Part shown: positions 9,104-16,600 of the stretch, in pieces
Layout: each line of letters opens with the position of its first letter
How positions within the stretch are numbered: the first letter of the stretch is position 1
Source: Streptomyces durmitorensis
GTDB lineage: Bacteria > Actinomycetota > Actinomycetes > Streptomycetales > Streptomycetaceae
Direction: 5' to 3'
NCBI RefSeq assembly: GCF_023498005.1
Contig: NZ_CP097289.1
Coordinates: 4,030,001-4,094,000 of the forward strand
DNA length: 64,000 nucleotides
Translations under genes and position numbers: made by a program
Notes under the pieces: generated by a model
Told to the model about the DNA's origin: nothing
What the model saw: the letters and a program-made list of their open reading frames with translations, nothing else
Database searches by the model: none

Positions 9104-9260
9104 CGCGTACGCCGCCTTCCCCGCCCTCGTTCGAGCACCGAAACGTGAACTTCCTTGCGATGAAAGGGGATTGTGCCGTACTGGAAGGCGATCGGGTTCC
9201 CCGGGTCAGGTCAGCGAGGGTGAATGCGCCGCGCCCGTGTTGACGTCCGAGGTCAACGGC

Positions 9261-10046
9261 TCAGGCGAGCAGGTCCGGTTCGCTGCGGCTGATGTCCTGC
9301 CACAGGGACTGGTAGTTGATCCATGCGACGAGGTCGCTGCCGAGCTGCTCGCGCGTCGCCACCGCCTGCTTGTGGCCGATGAGGATCGGCCGACCCGCGG
9401 CCCGCGCGCTCAGCTGGACCTGACAGGAGCGCTCCATCGTGAGGAACCACCAGGCGGCGGCGTCGACGGAGTCGCCGACGGTGAGCAGCCCGTGGTTGCG
9501 CAGGATGACGGCTTTGTGGTTGCCGAGCGCGGCGGCGATCCGCCGGCCCTCGTCCGAGTCCACGACGACGCCCGTGTAGCCGTCGTACAGCGCGTGGCTC
9601 TCGTAGAAGGCGCAGGACTCCTGAGTGATCGGGTCCAGGAGTTCGCCGAGTGTGGACAGGGCGCGGCCGTGCAGCGAGTGGCAGTGTGCGACGGCGACGA
9701 CGTCGGGCCGCGCCAGGTGCGCCTGTGCGTGGACGGTGAAGGCGGCCTGATTGACGTGGTGGCGTCCCTCGACGACCTGCCCCTCCGCGTTGGCGAGGAC
9801 CAGATCGCCCACGGTGACGTGCTTGAAGGGCATCCCGAAGGGGTTCACCCAGAAACAGTCCTCGTGCTCCGGGTCCCGCGCCGTGATGTGCCCGGACACC
9901 CCGTCCTCGTAGCCGAGCCGTCCGAAGATCCGCAGTGCCCCGGCGAGCCGTTCCTTGCGGTAACGCCGTTCCTCCGCCAACGAGTCGTGCACCGGCGGCA
10001 TCGCGAACTGCAACCGCTCGACGGGTATCGGTGTGGGCGCCTGCAT
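9261..10046 (-). CDS. Class II aldolase/adducin family protein
   Basis: The product is a 261-residue protein of the class II aldolase/adducin fold, related to fuculose- and ribulose-phosphate aldolases. Zinc-ligand histidines are visible in AVAHCHSLHGRA and further on in ILRNHGLLTVG. Members cleave phospho- or deoxy-sugars by retro-aldol reaction. Many bacterial relatives of this length have no assigned substrate, so I leave the substrate open. It is a single-gene unit on the minus strand. Confidence 0.88.
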   Translation of the reverse strand: MQAPTPIPVERLQFAMPPVHDSLAEERRYRKERLAGALRIFGRLGYEDGVSGHITARDPEHEDCFWVNPFGMPFKHVTVGDLVLANAEGQVVEGRHHVNQAAFTVHAQAHLARPDVVAVAHCHSLHGRALSTLGELLDPITQESCAFYESHALYDGYTGVVVDSDEGRRIAAALGNHKAVILRNHGLLTVGDSVDAAAWWFLTMERSCQVQLSARAAGRPILIGHKQAVATREQLGSDLVAWINYQSLWQDISRSEPDLLA

Positions 10047-10209
10047 GTGTCCTCCATCCCTGGCTGTACGGAGCGGAAGTTACCGCCGGTCAGCGCAGGA
10101 AGACAGGGGTGCCCTGTGAAGAGAGTGCGCAATCGGGGCGCGAGGCGGGACAGAAGTCGGTGCGTCATGCCGGACAGTAGGTGTCGGGTATCGGCGGGAC
10201 ACTCGCCGT

Positions 10210-10689
10210 ATGACGACGAACTGGGCAGCCTTCAGCGCAGCAGAACCCACCTTCGCGCGGACCGCCGAGGAGCGGTTCGGCCTGTTCACGCACCACACCC
10301 TCGCCACACTCCGCAAGGACGGATCACCACGCACGAGCGGGCTCGAAGTGCGCTTCCTGTACGGGGAGTTGTGGCTCGGCATGATGCCGAACTCGATGAA
10401 GGCGCTCGACCTGCTCCGCGATCCGCGCTTCTCGCTCCAGGCGAACCCGGGACCGGGCACGGAGATGGCAGGCGGCGACATCCGGATCTCCGGGCGGGCG
10501 ATCAAGGCCGAGGACCCCGAGCTCATCGCGCGGTACACGGGCGAGGTGAACCCGCCGGACCCGGACGCGTTCCACCTCTTCCGCACGGAGCTGACGGAGG
10601 TGGTGCGGACGTACATCGAGGACGAGAAGTATCTGGCGGTGCAGCTGTGGAAGCCGGGTGCGCCGGCGCGGACGACCAGGCGGACCTGA
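10210..10689 (+). CDS. Pyridoxamine 5'-phosphate oxidase-like (split-barrel) flavin/F420 protein
   Basis: The product is a 159-residue split beta-barrel protein. ATLRKDGSPRTSGLEVRF and the EDEKYLAVQLWKPG end are typical of the PPOX/F420-dependent family common in actinobacteria. Such proteins bind FMN, F420 or heme and reduce or store cofactors or small molecules; the substrate is unknown here. It is divergent from the aldolase gene and convergent with guaA, with a terminator between. Confidence 0.87.
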   Translation: MTTNWAAFSAAEPTFARTAEERFGLFTHHTLATLRKDGSPRTSGLEVRFLYGELWLGMMPNSMKALDLLRDPRFSLQANPGPGTEMAGGDIRISGRAIKAEDPELIARYTGEVNPPDPDAFHLFRTELTEVVRTYIEDEKYLAVQLWKPGAPARTTRRT

Positions 10690-10698
10690 CGTACGCGA

Positions 10699-10730
10699 AC
10701 GGCGCCGCCCACCTCGGTGGACGGCGCCGT
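10699..10730. terminator. Terminator hairpin between PPOX gene and guaA
   Basis: A nine-base stem ACGGCGCCG (10699-10707) pairs with CGGCGCCGT (10722-10730), and CCACC/GGTGG extends it inward. It lies between two convergent genes and can end transcription from both. Confidence 0.7.
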
Positions 10731-10766
10731 ATCAGCGCTGCGGGACAGGGCGTCCCGCCGGGAGGA

Positions 10767-12353
10767 CTACTCCCACTCGATGGTGCCCGGCGGCTTGCTC
10801 GTCACGTCGAGGACGACGCGGTTGACGTCGGCGACCTCGTTCGTGATGCGGGTCGAGATCTTCGCGAGGACGTCGTACGGCATGCGCGTCCAGTCGGCCG
10901 TCATGGCGTCCTCGGACGAGACGGGCCGCAGCACGATCGGGTGGCCGTACGTCCGGCCGTCGCCCTGCACGCCCACGCTGCGCACGTCCGCGAGCAGCAC
11001 CACGGGGCACTGCCAGATCTCACGGTCGAGACCGGCCGCGGTCAGCTCCTCGCGGGCGATCGCGTCGGCCTCGCGCAGCAGGTCCAGACGCTCCTTGGTG
11101 ACGTCGCCGACGATGCGGATGCCGAGGCCGGGGCCCGGGAAGGGCTGGCGCTGGACGATCTCGTCCGGCAGGCCGAGCTCCTGCCCGACCATCCGCACCT
11201 CGTCCTTGAAGAGCTGGCGCAGCGGCTCGATCAGCTGGAACTCGAGGTCCTCGGGGAGGCCGCCCACGTTGTGGTGGGACTTGATGTTGGCGGTGCCGGA
11301 GCCGCCGCCGGACTCGACGACGTCGGGGTAGAGCGTGCCCTGGACGAGGAACTCGACGGGCTGGTCACCGGGTGCCTCGGCGATGATCTCCGCCTGGGCC
11401 TGCTCGAAGACGCGGATGAACTCGCGTCCGATGATCTTCCGCTTCTGCTCGGGGTCGGAGACACCGGCAAGGGCGGTCAGGAAGCGCTCCTGCGCGTCGA
11501 CGACCTTGAGCTGCACGCCCGTGGCCGCGACGAAGTCCTTCTCGACCTGCTCGGTCTCGCCCTTGCGCATCAGACCGTGGTCGACGTACACGCAGGTCAG
11601 CTGCGAACCGATGGCCTTCTGCACGAGGGCGGCGGCCACGGCGGAGTCGACGCCGCCGGACAGGCCGCAGATCGCGCGCTTGGTGCCGACCTGCTCGCGG
11701 ATCGCGGTGAGCTGCTCCTCGACGATGTTGCCGGTGGTCCAGTCGGGCTTCAGGCCCGCGCCCCGGTAGAGGAAGTGCTCGAGCACCTGCTGGCCGTGCG
11801 TGGAGTGCATGACCTCGGGGTGGTACTGCACGCCGTACAGCTTCTTCTCGTCGTCCTCGAAGGCCGCGACCGGCACGACGTCCGTGGACGCGGTGACGGT
11901 GAAGCCCTCGGGCGCCGCGCTGCACGCGTCGCCGTGCGACATCCACACGGACTGCTCGGAGGGGGTGCCCTCGAAGAGCGTCGAGCCGGGCTTGGAGACG
12001 GCAAGGGCCGTACGTCCGTACTCCCGCGCGCCCGTGTTGTCGACGGTGCCGCCGAGGGTGGTCGCCATCAGCTGGAAGCCGTAGCACATGCCGAAGACGG
12101 GGACACCGGCCTCGAACAGGGCGCGGTCGACGCTGGGCGCCTCGTCCGCGTACACCGACGAGGGGCCGCCGGAGAGGATGATCGCGGCGGGGTTCTTCGC
12201 GAGCATCTCGGAGACCGGCATGGTGCTCGGCACGATCTCGCTGTAGACCCGGGCCTCGCGGACGCGGCGGGCGATGAGCTGGGCGTACTGCGCTCCGAAG
12301 TCGACGACCAGAACGGTGTCGGGGGCGGCGGCAGCGGGGGACGCTGATGGCAC
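10767..12353 (-). CDS. guaA: GMP synthase (glutamine-hydrolysing)
   Basis: GuaA converts XMP to GMP using ATP and glutamine, the last step of guanine nucleotide synthesis. The product is 528 residues. The class I glutamine amidotransferase domain (about 13-205) has the triad Cys90, His178 and Glu180. An ATP-pyrophosphatase domain has the P-loop SGGVDS at 232-237. The C-terminal dimerisation domain ends in the conserved IEWE. I start at GTG 12353, which follows GGAAGG at nine bases and gives the usual length. guaB2 and guaB3, which supply XMP, lie about 25 kb away on the same strand. Confidence 0.97.
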   Translation of the reverse strand: MPSASPAAAAPDTVLVVDFGAQYAQLIARRVREARVYSEIVPSTMPVSEMLAKNPAAIILSGGPSSVYADEAPSVDRALFEAGVPVFGMCYGFQLMATTLGGTVDNTGAREYGRTALAVSKPGSTLFEGTPSEQSVWMSHGDACSAAPEGFTVTASTDVVPVAAFEDDEKKLYGVQYHPEVMHSTHGQQVLEHFLYRGAGLKPDWTTGNIVEEQLTAIREQVGTKRAICGLSGGVDSAVAAALVQKAIGSQLTCVYVDHGLMRKGETEQVEKDFVAATGVQLKVVDAQERFLTALAGVSDPEQKRKIIGREFIRVFEQAQAEIIAEAPGDQPVEFLVQGTLYPDVVESGGGSGTANIKSHHNVGGLPEDLEFQLIEPLRQLFKDEVRMVGQELGLPDEIVQRQPFPGPGLGIRIVGDVTKERLDLLREADAIAREELTAAGLDREIWQCPVVLLADVRSVGVQGDGRTYGHPIVLRPVSSEDAMTADWTRMPYDVLAKISTRITNEVADVNRVVLDVTSKPPGTIEWE

Positions 12354-12440
12354 GGCGGCGGCCTTCCGGCATTGAGCGTGAGCTTGCGCGTGAGCTGGGG
12401 CTCGTGCGTGAGCAGGGATCTGTTTTGTCGATTCTAACGG
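12354..12440 (-). promoter_or_regulatory. guaA promoter and leader with three GCTCACGC repeats
   Basis: On the minus strand a good -10 hexamer TAGAAT lies at 12436-12431, predicting a start near 12424 and a leader of about 70 bases. No good -35 is visible. The leader carries the octamer GCTCACGC three times (plus-strand positions 12406-12413, 12388-12395 and 12376-12383). The AT-containing TAGAAT stands out in the GC-rich surroundings. Whether the repeats are functional is unknown. Confidence 0.4.
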
Positions 12441-12561
12441 GCTCGCGGGCCCCCCCTTCGTCGCATCCGACGGAGCCGGTGCCCCCCAGAGGTGACGGTG
12501 GGATGCCCGCGCAGGTGGCAGTGCGTCGCGTCTCAGCATCCGAGCCGCGGCGGAACCCGTG

Positions 12562-12594
12562 TTGACCAGGCACGCGCGCCTGGGGGCATACTGT
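12562..12594 (+). promoter_or_regulatory. Promoter for the chorismate mutase leader transcript
   Basis: TTGACC (12562-12567) and CATACT (12587-12592) are separated by 19 bases, close to the HrdB consensus. The predicted start falls at 12599, exactly the GTG of the leader ORF, so the transcript would be leaderless. The spacer contains the inverted repeat CCAGGC/GCCTGG. Confidence 0.5.
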
Positions 12595-12598
12595 CCTC

Positions 12599-12670
12599 GT
12601 GACCAAGCACCTCAGCTTCCTCTTTACCTATGGCAACCGGCCCGCCGGCTGCCATGGTCGAGCTGCTTGA
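12599..12670 (+). CDS. Putative aromatic leader peptide (23 aa) of an attenuator
   Basis: A GTG-initiated 23-codon reading frame ends in TGA at 12668-12670. It contains the cluster SFLFTYG, giving two Phe and one Tyr codon within five codons, directly upstream of a chorismate mutase gene, whose product feeds Phe and Tyr synthesis. The GTG coincides with the predicted transcription start, a leaderless arrangement common in Streptomyces. A hairpin (12630-12655) begins at the Tyr codon and a terminator-like hairpin follows at 12695-12721. This is the classic layout of ribosome-mediated attenuation. Assignment is by pattern only. Confidence 0.5.
   Translation: MTKHLSFLFTYGNRPAGCHGRAA
12630..12655 (+). 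promoter_or_regulatory. Leader hairpin (pause/1:2 stem) of the attenuator
   Basis: ATGGCAACCGG pairs with CCGGCTGCCAT (one A-C mismatch) around a CCCG loop. It starts within the Tyr codon of the leader peptide. A seven-base stretch spanning its loop (12638-12644, CGGCCCG) is also complementary to 12700-12706 in the downstream terminator, so an alternative antiterminator pairing is possible. Confidence 0.45.
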
Positions 12671-12694
12671 TCCACTGACAAGCGACTTCCCAGG

Positions 12695-12721
12695 CGCCCC
12701 GGGCCGACAAGGCCCGGGGCG
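12695..12721 (+). terminator. Intrinsic terminator-like hairpin of the attenuator
   Basis: A perfect 11-bp stem (CGCCCCGGGCC / GGCCCGGGGCG) with a GACAA loop is followed by TTCTGTCATTT. It lies 24 bases after the leader peptide stop and 108 bases before the chorismate mutase start. The U tract is weak, as is usual in high-GC actinobacteria. Confidence 0.6.
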
Positions 12722-12829
12722 TTCTGTCATTTCCGGGCCTTGTCGCTCCGGGGCACTCCGTCCGAGATCCAGCGGGACCCACCGGGACCCCTAGGGATCC
12801 CGGGATCCACATCCGATGAGGAGCCCCAG

Positions 12830-13117
12830 ATGACCATCACCACGACCGACAAGACCGGCGCCCGCACCCCCGAGGCCGCCGACGTGATCGAGGGCGCGCG
12901 TGACCGCATCGACGCACTCGACGACCGCATCATCGGTCTCGTACAGGAACGGATGGCCGTGTCGGCCGTCATCCAGGAGGCCCGGATCGGTTCGGGCGGC
13001 CGCCGCGTCAATCTCTCGCGCGAGATGGAGGTCCTCGGCCACTACAGGGACGCGCTCGGCAAGCCCGGTACGTCGCTCGCGATGACGCTCCTGGAGCTGT
13101 GCAGGGGCCGGGTCTGA
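12830..13117 (+). CDS. Chorismate mutase (AroQ class)
   Basis: The product is a 95-residue, all-helical AroQ-type enzyme that converts chorismate to prephenate, the branch point to Phe and Tyr. Family features are the N-terminal helix ARDRIDALDDRIIGLVQERM, with the conserved active-site Arg region, and the C-terminal helix ending LELCRGRV. The ATG at 12830 follows GAGGAG at six bases. It is a stand-alone mutase domain, not fused to prephenate dehydratase. An upstream leader peptide and terminator suggest attenuation by Phe/Tyr supply. The last eight codons are duplicated just after the stop. Confidence 0.93.
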   Translation: MTITTTDKTGARTPEAADVIEGARDRIDALDDRIIGLVQERMAVSAVIQEARIGSGGRRVNLSREMEVLGHYRDALGKPGTSLAMTLLELCRGRV

Positions 13118-13141
13118 GAGCTGTGCGGGGGCCGGGTCCGA
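13094..13141 (+). repeat. 24-bp tandem duplication of the chorismate mutase 3' end
   Basis: Unit one (13094-13117) encodes the last seven codons plus stop. Unit two (13118-13141) follows directly with 22 of 24 bases identical, and its stop is changed to CGA. It looks like a recent local duplication. Confidence 0.8.
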
Positions 13142-13301
13142 CCCCCGCTGCCGCCCCCGGCGCCGCCCCCGCTGCCGCCCCCGGACCTGAGTTCGGGTCC
13201 GCTCTCACCCGTACGGCGCGTGACCGGGCGCGGAGCGGCTTCGTTGGTCCCGATGTCCGTGCCAGCCAGGGGCGGGCACGGAAAAACCACGCGTGGCTCC
13301 G

Positions 13302-13429
13302 CTGGAGCGATGAGGCGCACACTCCGTGTGTGCCGTGGGACCTCGCTCCAGAGACGTGACCGGACGGCAGGGGACAGCAGCCCGGTCACCCAGGGAACGG
13401 TCGGCTCCGGGGACGCCCGGAGCCGACCG
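13302..13429. other. Candidate structured RNA element (three consecutive stems)
   Basis: CTGGAGCG (13302-13309) pairs with CGCTCCAG (13344-13351) and encloses GGCGCACAC/GTGTGTGCC (13314-13322/13326-13334). GTGACCGG (13356-13363) pairs with CCGGTCAC (13382-13389). A 13-bp perfect stem follows (13398-13410/13417-13429). The last looks like a terminator. Strand and expression cannot be decided, and no clear promoter is seen. Confidence 0.35.
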
Positions 13430-13750
13430 GCCTTCCCGGTCCCCCGAACCGTCCCCCGACCGTCCCCTCGAACCGTCCCCCGTTCCCACGAAAAGGCCCA
13501 GCTGTCCCTGTTCGTCCGGATCATGTCGAACCGGTTGCGCGGGCCACGGCGCATCGAGCACGATGCGTAGCAGGACTGGCCGCACGCGCGGCACTCCACA
13601 ACTTCATTGCCATTGGTCGAGACCACTCGTGCGCCCCTCGTGCACCCCTCGTGCGCCGGGGCTGCCACCGGCGACCTCCAGACCCGCGGCGCACTCCCCC
13701 CTGCGCCGCTCCGTGGCACCGACGCTGCCCTGACGTCGGTGCTGACGGCC

Positions 13751-13783
13751 AAGGGCCCCGCGGATCCGTCCCGCGGGGCCCTT
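13751..13783 (-). terminator. Terminator of the lipoprotein gene
   Basis: A perfect 13-bp stem AAGGGCCCCGCGG/CCGCGGGGCCCTT with a seven-base loop begins 16 bases after the stop of the minus-strand lipoprotein gene. Confidence 0.8.
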
Positions 13784-13798
13784 CGCTCCGTCACCCCG

Positions 13799-14587
13799 CT
13801 ACCGCTTACCCGCCTCGGCCAGCTTCGCGAGCTGCGCGTCGACGATCGCGTCGGCCACCTTCGGGTCGGCCGTCACTCCGTCACGGAACTTCTCGGGCAG
13901 CCCGGCGGCCTCGCCCTCCTCGTCGGACTTGGCCGACTCCGGGTCGAAGACGTTCGAGGCACGGAAAGCGATCAGCGTCGAGCCGCTGCGTACGACGGTG
14001 ACGCGGTCCCGGTCGAGAAACTCACCGGCACGGCTCGCGAGCTTGTACGAGACCGCTTCGTCGCCGCCGACCGGCGCGGGCTGCGGACGGACACCGATGT
14101 AGCGGTGGCCGCCGTCGCCGAACGTGGCGCACTTCTTCGACTTCGTCGCCGTGCGCAGGGTGTCCATGGTGTTCTCGGCATCGGCCTGGCCGTACGCCAG
14201 CAGCACGACCTCCGTCGTGGTGGTCTCCGCGACATCGGTGCTGCTCAGCGTGCGGCTGACGTGAGCCTTCGACTTCGGCGGGGCGGCGGCCGTGAGCATC
14301 TCGGACAGCGGGCGGCACTCGGCCGGGTTCACGCGTCCCGCCTGCGGCGCGCCCTTGCCCTGGTTGGCCTCGCCGGACTCCTTCGCGACCTTGTACTTCT
14401 TCACGTCGCCCGAGGCGAGAGCCGCCTTCTCCAGCTTCGCCGTGGCGGAGGTCGCGTCCGCCCGTCCGGGCTTCTCGTCCTTGCCGTCGCCGCCACTGCC
14501 ACCACCGCTACCGCTGCACGCCGCCGTAAGGCCCAGCACCGCCACGGTCGAAACAGCCACCACACCACGCGACACAGCCGACTTCAC
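13799..14587 (-). CDS. Secreted lipoprotein, function unknown
   Basis: The product is 262 residues. A lipoprotein signal peptide ends in the lipobox LTAAC (Cys24), followed by a Gly/Ser linker. The mature part has two cysteines (AECRPL and SKKCATF), probably forming a disulphide, and a globular alpha/beta region. I recognise no enzymatic motif; the general form resembles the many solute-binding or sensory lipoproteins of Streptomyces. A strong terminator follows. Confidence 0.85.
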   Translation of the reverse strand: MKSAVSRGVVAVSTVAVLGLTAACSGSGGGSGGDGKDEKPGRADATSATAKLEKAALASGDVKKYKVAKESGEANQGKGAPQAGRVNPAECRPLSEMLTAAAPPKSKAHVSRTLSSTDVAETTTTEVVLLAYGQADAENTMDTLRTATKSKKCATFGDGGHRYIGVRPQPAPVGGDEAVSYKLASRAGEFLDRDRVTVVRSGSTLIAFRASNVFDPESAKSDEEGEAAGLPEKFRDGVTADPKVADAIVDAQLAKLAEAGKR

Positions 14588-14746
14588 GTTCCCGCTCCCC
14601 CAATTTCGTCTCGCACAGTGCGGGTCACCCGCTCACGCGCGGCCACCCGCTCATGCGGAGTCACCCGCACCCCTTCTACGACGGAAGATCGTTCCGGGCG
14701 GTTCCCGCCACCGAATTCCGACACCAGTTCCCGACGCCGGGTCCCA

Positions 14747-14810
14747 CCGCTGCCGGATCCCGCCACTGCCGGATCCCGCCACTGCCAGGTCCCGCTACTG
14801 CCAGATCCAG
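14747..14810. repeat. Four tandem 16-bp repeats at the 3' end of the next gene
   Basis: Four consecutive 16-mers based on CCACTGCCGGATCCCG occupy 14747-14762, 14763-14778, 14779-14794 and 14795-14810 with a few substitutions. The last copy contains the stop codon and final codons of the minus-strand gene ending at 14795. Confidence 0.75.
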
Positions 14811-15193
14811 AACCGGAACGGACTCAGGAACACGATCGCCAGCGCCATGCCGCCCACCACGATCACCACGCTCCACACCCGGCGGCTGCGCTCCGAACGC
14901 CCGCCGCGCCGCGGCCCGGTCGGCGCGGACCGCCACTCGTCCGGCCGCCACGCCCCGGCGGCCTCCCCCTTCGCCGCCTTGCGCTTCCTGCGCCTGCGAC
15001 CCAACGCCCGTGACTCCGCGGCCTGTTGGCGCGCCGCCTCCTCGTCAAGACGCCGCAGCCTCTCGGCCACCATGCGCGCCCGCGCGGACGGCTCCTTCGG
15101 CGCCGAGGAACGGATGTCGCGCAGACTGTCCCGCTCGAACCGCTCCCACACGTCGTCCGGTATCGCGTCCGGTATCTCATCCGGCTCCGCCAC
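14795..15193 (-). CDS. C-terminally anchored small membrane protein
   Basis: The product is about 132 residues. An acidic N terminus (AEPDEIPDAIPDDVWERFERD) is followed by a helical, Arg/Lys-rich middle. A single membrane helix lies at the C terminus (RVWSVVIVVGGMALAIVFL). The topology suggests a cytoplasmic domain tethered by its tail. GTG 15193 is chosen because GGGAGGGG precedes it at a proper distance; GTG 15232 is in frame but poorly supported. No known domain. The stop lies in a short tandem repeat. Confidence 0.7.
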   Translation of the reverse strand: MAEPDEIPDAIPDDVWERFERDSLRDIRSSAPKEPSARARMVAERLRRLDEEAARQQAAESRALGRRRRKRKAAKGEAAGAWRPDEWRSAPTGPRRGGRSERSRRVWSVVIVVGGMALAIVFLSPFRFWIWQ

Positions 15194-15442
15194 GCCGCCC
15201 CCTCCCGCTGCCCCTTGCTCCCGGCGGATCACCGTAGAGCGGGGGAATTTCTACGGCACCCGGCGACGGACGCACAAGCTCTGTGATCCAAGCCACATAA
15301 GAATTCTGTGAGTTCCAGGACAACCATTCACAGCAGACGCAGGTCATGCATGCGTAACAACGGCCACACCCGCGTCCCCACCGCGGAGGCCTCCACCTCC
15401 GTATCGCCCACCAGGTGGTACGCCGGACTGACTGAGGTCTTC

Positions 15443-16450
15443 ATGAAGCTTCGCCGTGTCATGGCCGCCGCGGCCGCGACCGCCGCCATAGCCCCGATCG
15501 CGCTGCTTTCGGCCCCTGCCGCCTTCGCGACCGACGAGCCCACGACTCCGCCGCCGAGCACGTCGGCCCCCGCGTCCGAGACGCCGCCGGCCGAGACGAC
15601 CCCGCCGGCTGAGACCACGCCTCCGGCCGAGACGACCCCGCCGGCTGAGACCACGCCTCCGGCCGAGACGACCCCGCCGGCCGAGACCACGCCTCCGGCC
15701 GAGACAACCCCGCCGGCCGAGACCGAGGAGCCCTCCGAGGAGCCCACGAACTGCCCGGTCGACGAGGACGGCAACGACGTCGACTCGAAGCTGGAGCTCG
15801 GACTCTCGGGTCTGCCCGGCAAGATCGTCGCGGGCAGCGGCTGGCACCAGTTCAAGCTGACCGCCTCCAACCCGACCGACGAGGACCTCGGCGAGGTCCA
15901 GTGGCTCGCCGCCGTGGACAACTTCACGGAGAGCGAGGACGAGAAGGACTGGCTCGCCAACTACGCGCAGATCCAGTACTTCAACCCCGACACCAAGGCC
16001 TGGGAGTCCATCGCGGACGAGGTCTCGGGCGGCCTCTACTTCGGCACCACCGAGCTGGGCGCCAAGGAGAAGGTCGACATCAAGCTGCGCGTCAACGTCA
16101 GCGCCAAGGCCCCGGCCGGTGACGGCTACGCGCTCGGCCTCGGCGGCTACCTCGACTCCGAGCAGAACTGCGTGCACGAGTCGTTCGCCTTCTACGAGTT
16201 CACCGTCCTGAAGCCCGGCAGCACGAACGACAACCCGGGCGAGGCCGACAAAAACGAGGACGGCAAGAAGCCCTCCGGCGGCACTGCCCCCCAGGGCGGC
16301 GCCAACGACATCCCGACCACCGGCAACCTCGCCGAGACCGGCTCCAGCTCCATGCTGCCGACCATCGGCCTCGTCGGCGGCGTCGCCGTCATCGCCGGTG
16401 CGGGCGCGGTCTTCGTCGTCCGCCGCAAGAAGGCCGACGCCACCGCGTAA
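15443..16450 (+). CDS. Sortase-anchored (LAETG) surface protein with PPAETT repeats
   Basis: The product is a 335-residue cell-wall protein. It has a signal peptide (about 1-30) and a Pro/Glu/Thr stalk of eight hexapeptide repeats (PPAETT) at DNA 15584-15727. A beta-rich ectodomain follows (about 100-265) with two cysteines (NCPVD, QNCVHE). A C-terminal sorting signal consists of LAETG, a hydrophobic helix and RRKK. The LAxTG form fits class E sortases of Streptomyces, which attach chaplins and other surface proteins. ATG 15443 follows GAGG at six bases. The Cys pair could form a structural disulphide. Confidence 0.9.
   Translation: MKLRRVMAAAAATAAIAPIALLSAPAAFATDEPTTPPPSTSAPASETPPAETTPPAETTPPAETTPPAETTPPAETTPPAETTPPAETTPPAETEEPSEEPTNCPVDEDGNDVDSKLELGLSGLPGKIVAGSGWHQFKLTASNPTDEDLGEVQWLAAVDNFTESEDEKDWLANYAQIQYFNPDTKAWESIADEVSGGLYFGTTELGAKEKVDIKLRVNVSAKAPAGDGYALGLGGYLDSEQNCVHESFAFYEFTVLKPGSTNDNPGEADKNEDGKKPSGGTAPQGGANDIPTTGNLAETGSSSMLPTIGLVGGVAVIAGAGAVFVVRRKKADATA
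15584..15727 (+). repeat. Eight 18-bp coding repeats (PPAETT)
   Basis: Eight 18-bp units encode seven PPAETT and a final PPAETE. Synonymous codons alternate (CCGCCG / CCTCCG, GAGACG / GAGACC), giving a 36-bp higher-order period. Confidence 0.85.
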
Positions 16451-16516
16451 GCACGTATGCCGGTAACGGCAGCAGCAAGCCTGCCGACGGCACGCCGCTC
16501 AGCGGCACCTGAAGCA

Positions 16517-16560
16517 CGCGAAAGGACCTGCGCTCGGAGGGGGGCGCAGGTCCTTTCGCG
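16517..16560. terminator. Strong bidirectional terminator, 17-bp perfect stem
   Basis: CGCGAAAGGACCTGCGC (16517-16533) pairs perfectly with 16544-16560 around a 10-base loop. It lies between the convergent LAETG gene and the GMC oxidoreductase gene. Confidence 0.88.
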
Positions 16561-16600
16561 TACGCGGCCGTGGTGGCCGCCAGGACTACTTCTTGCCGGA

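Larger units (their letters stand above)
13118..13798. other. Gene-free 680-bp region with serial hairpins and GC repeats
   Basis: I see no convincing gene here. After the duplicated 24-mer come GCCGCCCCC-type repeats. A chain of hairpins follows at 13287-13296, 13302-13351, 13356-13389 and 13398-13429. Next come alternating GAACCGTCCCC/GACCGTCCCC repeats (about 13446-13480), and finally the terminator of the downstream lipoprotein gene (13751-13783). A minus-strand frame with four clustered cysteines (start near 13626, ECRACGQSCYASCSMRRG) is protein-like for about 45 codons but then runs into low-complexity sequence, so I do not call it. Confidence 0.5.

Noticed and set aside
7788..12347. 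1500-codon open plus-strand frame across 7.8-12.3 kb
   Set aside because: Low-complexity Arg/Ala/Gly translation antisense to aldolase, guaA and others; no domain and no RBS.
13042..13626. Minus-strand reading frame with four clustered cysteines (ECRACGQSCYASCSMRRG)
   Set aside because: Only about 45 codons look protein-like. The frame then runs through GC repeats and into the chorismate mutase gene antisense, with no clear RBS or stop. I keep it as a possible but uncalled small gene.
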